From Kiloniella laminariae (GTDB lineage: Bacteria > Pseudomonadota > Alphaproteobacteria > Kiloniellales > Kiloniellaceae): a stretch of DNA of 64,000 bases. This document shows positions 60,913 to 64,000 of this stretch, piece after piece. Position 1 is the first letter of the stretch. Each line of letters opens with the position of its first letter. The translations under genes and the position numbers were made by a program. The stretch covers positions 186,001 to 250,000 of the forward strand of contig NZ_JAPWGY010000003.1 in the NCBI RefSeq assembly GCF_027214005.1. The letters run 5' to 3'. The notes under the pieces are model-generated. The model was not told where the DNA came from and ran no database searches. It saw nothing but the letters and a program-made list of their open reading frames with translations.

Positions 60913-62076
60913 ATGAGCTGTGATGTTTTCCTCTATGTTCAGCACCTGCTGGGTATCGGGCATCTGCGGAGAGCATCAGTTCTCGCCCGAAGTTTTCACC
61001 AGGCGGGGCTGGAGGTTACGTTTGTTTCCGGCGGGCGCCCTGTACCGCACCTGAATGTGACAGGCGCCAGATTCATTCAGCTACCCTCCCTTCACGCCGC
61101 TGATAACAGTTTCAAAATTCTGGAAGATGAATCCGGGCAAATTGTTGATGAGAAATGGAAAAGTGCCCGATCAGAAATACTATTAAGAGCATTTCGTGAG
61201 GCAAAGCCCAAGGTCCTGCTGTTGGAAATGTTTCCTTTTGGCCGGCGACAGATGCGTTTTGAACTTGATCCACTTATCGCTCTTGCCAAGGAAATGTCTG
61301 TCCCCGTCCTTACGTCCGTCCGGGATATCCTGACGACCCACAAAACCCCGGGGAAAAGCGAATGGATAATTAAACGCGTAAAAACCGATATTGACCACGT
61401 ACTGGTGCATGGTGACCCCCGGTTTATTCCGCTAGAAGACAGCTTCCCCTTGGCAAACCAGATCACAGATAAAATTATCTACACAGGCTATGTTCTTGAT
61501 TCTCTTTCTGTCAGTACCCCGAAAAGCAAAAGAAATTCAGATAACAGCAGCCATCGGAAAGGCGTGCTGGTTTCTGCAGGCGGCGGTGCTGTCGCCCTGC
61601 CACTGGCAGAAACTGTCCTGGCTGCAAAAGCTCTCTGTAGCCTGAACAACGTTCCCTGGTTGCTGCTCCTTGGTGACAACCTGCCGGAAAGCGATTTTCA
61701 CGACCTGGTCAGTCGCGCACCAAAGGGACTGATTATCGAGCGGAACCGCCCGGATTTCCCAACCCTTCTGACCCAGGCCCAGCTATCAATCAGCCAGGCT
61801 GGCTATAACACCATCCTCGAGACCCTTGCCGCGGAAACTCCGGCTATTGTTGTTCCTTTTGCTGCCGAAGGACAAAGCGAGCAGACCACCCGTGCCGAAT
61901 TACTCGCCGCACGCGGTGTCTTGCAGATATTGATGGAGCGCGATTTGACTCCTTCAGCACTGGCCACCGCTATTGACCAGTGTCTCGCCGGTATCAGAGG
62001 GGACATCGCTCTGGATATGAAGGGTGCGGAAAAATCCACTTCCTTCATCAAAGAACTGATTCAGAAACAAGGCTGA
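60913..62076 (+). CDS. MurG-like glycosyltransferase, paralogue B
   Basis: A 387-residue paralogue of the product at 59086. It has LYVQHLLGIGHLRRASVLARSF, the identical LLEMFPFGRRQMRFEL, TSVRDILTTHKTPGK, VSAGGGAVALPLAETVLAAKAL, and SISQAGYNTILETLAAETPAIVVPF. The two genes most likely arose by duplication and now act on successive or alternative steps. The next gene starts 2 bases after its stop. Substrates unknown. Confidence 0.85.
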   Translation: MSCDVFLYVQHLLGIGHLRRASVLARSFHQAGLEVTFVSGGRPVPHLNVTGARFIQLPSLHAADNSFKILEDESGQIVDEKWKSARSEILLRAFREAKPKVLLLEMFPFGRRQMRFELDPLIALAKEMSVPVLTSVRDILTTHKTPGKSEWIIKRVKTDIDHVLVHGDPRFIPLEDSFPLANQITDKIIYTGYVLDSLSVSTPKSKRNSDNSSHRKGVLVSAGGGAVALPLAETVLAAKALCSLNNVPWLLLLGDNLPESDFHDLVSRAPKGLIIERNRPDFPTLLTQAQLSISQAGYNTILETLAAETPAIVVPFAAEGQSEQTTRAELLAARGVLQILMERDLTPSALATAIDQCLAGIRGDIALDMKGAEKSTSFIKELIQKQG

Positions 62077-62078
62077 TT

Positions 62079-62684
62079 ATGGAAACCGTTACCCCACAGA
62101 CCCTCCGCTATCCTCTTTTTGATATTATCTGGGATTATCTGAAAGCCCTTACAGGTGTGCTGATCGGTATAACGGGCCTGTTTTATGGAGCGGAAAACCT
62201 GTTTTCCCAAATTCTTTTTGGCAGTATTTTTCTGCTGTTCGGATTTTACGGGATTCAGAACTACAAACAACAGATCACCAGAATCCTGATCGATCAAGAG
62301 GGTGTGGAAATACGCGCTTTCTCTCGCCACAAGCTTCGCTGGAATGACATTGAAGAAATTGATCTGCGGTATTATGGACGCCCTTCAAAGAAAACGGAAG
62401 CAACCGCAGAAACAGAGCGGGAAAAGCATCTAAGTTCATCCCGGAAAGAAAAAGGAATACTCCGCCTTGTTTTAAAAGGGAAAAATGGGAAAATTTCCTG
62501 TGACTCAGGGCTTTATGGATTTCGATATCTGGTTTGGTGCAGTACTCAGATTGTGAAACATCACAAACCCCTGCTTGACCCCCACACCGTTGGTAATATG
62601 CTAGATATGGGATTTGATCCGGAAGGACAGAGCCGAAAACCGGATACGCTTGAATCCGGCTTTTTAAAACCCGGGCAAAAATGA
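62079..62684 (+). CDS. two-TM membrane protein with cytoplasmic domain
   Basis: A 201-residue protein with two adjacent TM helices (about residues 21-40 and 45-62) and a cytoplasmic part (from about 68) with alternating strands (ITRILIDQEGVEIRAFSRHKLRWNDIEEIDLRYYG), which looks like a bacterial PH-like or YcxB-like domain. A charged loop (about 110-128) and a C-terminal tail follow. No enzymatic motif. It starts 2 bases after the paralogue B stop, with AAGG upstream, so it belongs to the glycosyltransferase operon, perhaps as a membrane scaffold. The open frame reaches 61980, but that part lies inside the previous gene. Confidence 0.75.
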   Translation: METVTPQTLRYPLFDIIWDYLKALTGVLIGITGLFYGAENLFSQILFGSIFLLFGFYGIQNYKQQITRILIDQEGVEIRAFSRHKLRWNDIEEIDLRYYGRPSKKTEATAETEREKHLSSSRKEKGILRLVLKGKNGKISCDSGLYGFRYLVWCSTQIVKHHKPLLDPHTVGNMLDMGFDPEGQSRKPDTLESGFLKPGQK

Positions 62685-62749
62685 AATAAACCAAAAGCAG
62701 ATAAAGCTCGGGGATACGGGGAATTAACAGTGGGGCCAGGTTTCAAACC

Positions 62750-64000
62750 GTGAATGATTTGCTGAGAATCAAGAACCTTCGGGTTTCTTTCAGGTTGCCC
62801 GAAGGCGAACTGAATGCTGTCAGGGGGGTGTCCTTTCGCATCCCAAAGGGAAAAACTGTAGCACTGGTAGGTGAATCGGGTTCTGGTAAATCTGTTGTCA
62901 GCCAGGCCATCATGGGGATTCTCCCCCGGGCAGCGCGAATCTCAGACGGCGAAATCCTTTTTGCCGACCCACAAACGCCAGGCACAATCATCGACCTTGC
63001 CAAACTTGATCCTGACGGTACCCAGATGCGACAAATCCGGGGGGGGCGGATATCCATGGTTTTCCAGGAACCCATGACTTCGCTTTCCCCTGTCCATACT
63101 GTTGGTAACCAGATCTGTGAAGCTCTGGAACTTCACCGTGCCGTCAACAGAACCCAAGGGATGGCACTTACTACTGATATCTTAAAACTGGTAGGTTTTC
63201 CCAATCCCGAACGGGCTGCCAAAACCTTTCCCTTTGAACTTTCTGGTGGCCTGCGACAGCGTGCTGTCATCGCGATGGCTCTCGTTTGCCATCCGGTTCT
63301 CTTGATTGCCGATGAACCGACCACTGCCCTGGATGTCACAATACAGGCACAGATACTAAAGCTGATCAAGGACCTGCAGATTGAGCTTGAAATGTCTGTC
63401 CTGATGATCACGCACGATCTGGGTGTCGTTGCCAATATGGCTGATGAAGTTGTGGTGATGTATCACGGCGAGATCATGGAAAGCGGTACTGCAGAAGATA
63501 TCTTCCGAAACCCGAAACACCCCTATCTCAAAGCATTACTGGAAGCTGTCCCCCGTTTTGATATGAAACCGGATGAGCGACTGAAACCCATCCGCGAAAT
63601 TAAACACCATCCGGATAACCCGATTCTCACGGCAAAGCGGGACCGGAGAGTAATCTGTGATGACGATCCGCCGCTGCTTGAGGTGAAAAATATCAGCAAG
63701 GCTTTTTCGATTAAAAAGGGAGGCATGTTTTCCCGAAGTACAGAAGAAAAAGTTCTTGCTGTTGATGATATCAGTTTTTTTGTCCGTCGCGGCGAATGTC
63801 TGGGACTGGTTGGGGAAAGTGGTTGTGGCAAAACGACCTTGTCAAAAATCATCATGCGGGCACTTAAACCTGATACAGGGTCGATCACCTTCAGGGAACA
63901 GGATAACAGTCTGACCGATGTTTTGGCGCTCGAAAAAGATGCGCTTTTCAAATTCCGGGAACGGGTCCAATTCATGTTTCAGGACCCTTACAGCTCGCTC
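62750..64000 (+). CDS. dual-ATPase oligopeptide-type ABC transporter ATP-binding protein (YejF/GsiA-like), partial
   Basis: The first 417 codons of a fused two-ATPase ABC protein; the frame is open to the window edge. Domain 1 has Walker A GESGSGKSV near residue 40, Q-loop MVFQEPMTSLSP, signature ELSGGLRQRA, Walker B LLIADEPTTALDV and switch His ITHDLG, followed by the Opp/Dpp-type tail HPYLKALLEAVPR. Domain 2 begins near residue 305 and shows Walker A GESGCGKTT and Q-loop FMFQDPYSSL at the edge. Unlike the ABC-like protein at 52053, all visible motifs are intact. It would energise uptake of peptides or related solutes. The start is a GTG with AGG 9 bases upstream; an out-of-frame ATG overlaps it. 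Confidence 0.88.
   Translation, partial: MNDLLRIKNLRVSFRLPEGELNAVRGVSFRIPKGKTVALVGESGSGKSVVSQAIMGILPRAARISDGEILFADPQTPGTIIDLAKLDPDGTQMRQIRGGRISMVFQEPMTSLSPVHTVGNQICEALELHRAVNRTQGMALTTDILKLVGFPNPERAAKTFPFELSGGLRQRAVIAMALVCHPVLLIADEPTTALDVTIQAQILKLIKDLQIELEMSVLMITHDLGVVANMADEVVVMYHGEIMESGTAEDIFRNPKHPYLKALLEAVPRFDMKPDERLKPIREIKHHPDNPILTAKRDRRVICDDDPPLLEVKNISKAFSIKKGGMFSRSTEEKVLAVDDISFFVRRGECLGLVGESGCGKTTLSKIIMRALKPDTGSITFREQDNSLTDVLALEKDALFKFRERVQFMFQDPYSSL

Noticed and set aside
1-64000. CRISPR arrays, insertion sequences, prophage or integron features
   Set aside because: No regularly spaced direct repeats, transposase, integrase or phage structural genes were found in any part read.

Overview
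The window looks like a chromosomal segment of a marine-type alphaproteobacterium, most likely in the Rhodospirillales/Kiloniellales range; that placement is inferred from gene content and order. Supporting signs are the very large (about 1600-residue) NAD-glutamate dehydrogenase, the DUF1674/SDHAF4, DUF2842 and DUF1344 families, the rsmB-rpe-heparinase...purH neighbourhood, and the amt-aminotransferase-ftsK-lolA-xth order. No insertion sequence, prophage or CRISPR array was seen. Most of the window is ordinary core chromosome.

Layout. 1-9.5 kb: small conserved proteins (DUF2461, GFA family, DUF1344, DUF2062), a CDP-alcohol phosphatidyltransferase, a LysR regulator, a HAD phosphatase, a MocR-type regulator divergent from an EamA permease, chorismate mutase and an SDHAF4-like protein. 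9.5-20.7 kb: rsmB, a convergent chemoreceptor, rpe, a heparinase-like protein, two polysaccharide-initiation genes (WecA-like transferase and a PglF/WbpM-like dehydratase) and purH. 20.8-24.3 kb: a small LysR-led operon (cysteine-hydrolase-like protein, VOC protein, cupin) and a ParDE-type toxin-antitoxin pair with an operator placed on its promoter. 24.4-34.3 kb: amino-acid catabolism, namely kbl-tdh (threonine to glycine), a GlxA-type regulator, an XRE-cupin regulator and NAD-glutamate dehydrogenase. The same inverted repeat, TCCA-N6-TGGA, lies in the kbl promoter and upstream of the XRE-cupin gene, which suggests that this regulator controls threonine breakdown and itself.

34.9-41.6 kb: small conserved and hypothetical proteins, an isolated tRNA-Gly(GCC) with its own promoter and terminator, a prolyl-tRNA editing protein, a thioredoxin-TPR chaperone, a Lon-N domain protein, Trm112, DUF971 and a UbiH-family hydroxylase. 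42-51.5 kb: an ammonium transporter behind a near-consensus sigma-54 promoter, a DapC-like aminotransferase, ftsK, lolA, a membrane fatty-acid-hydroxylase-type protein, a PuuD-like amidotransferase and exonuclease III. Just before exonuclease III there is a strong candidate small RNA: a promoter followed by three hairpins with C-rich loops and a terminator.

51.5-62.7 kb is the most unusual part. A large ABC-exporter-like protein with degenerate nucleotide-binding motifs and a roughly 330-residue insertion carrying an internal repeat is paired with a cyclic-nucleotide-binding protein. It is transcribed divergently from a tight cluster of five glycosyltransferases (three MurG-like, two GT4-like), a histidine phosphatase and a two-TM protein. 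The first glycosyltransferase has no ATG/GTG/TTG in frame before its conserved N-terminus and may start at ATC. I read this as a candidate undescribed cell-envelope glycan or glycolipid assembly system. The window ends inside a dual-ATPase oligopeptide ABC transporter gene.
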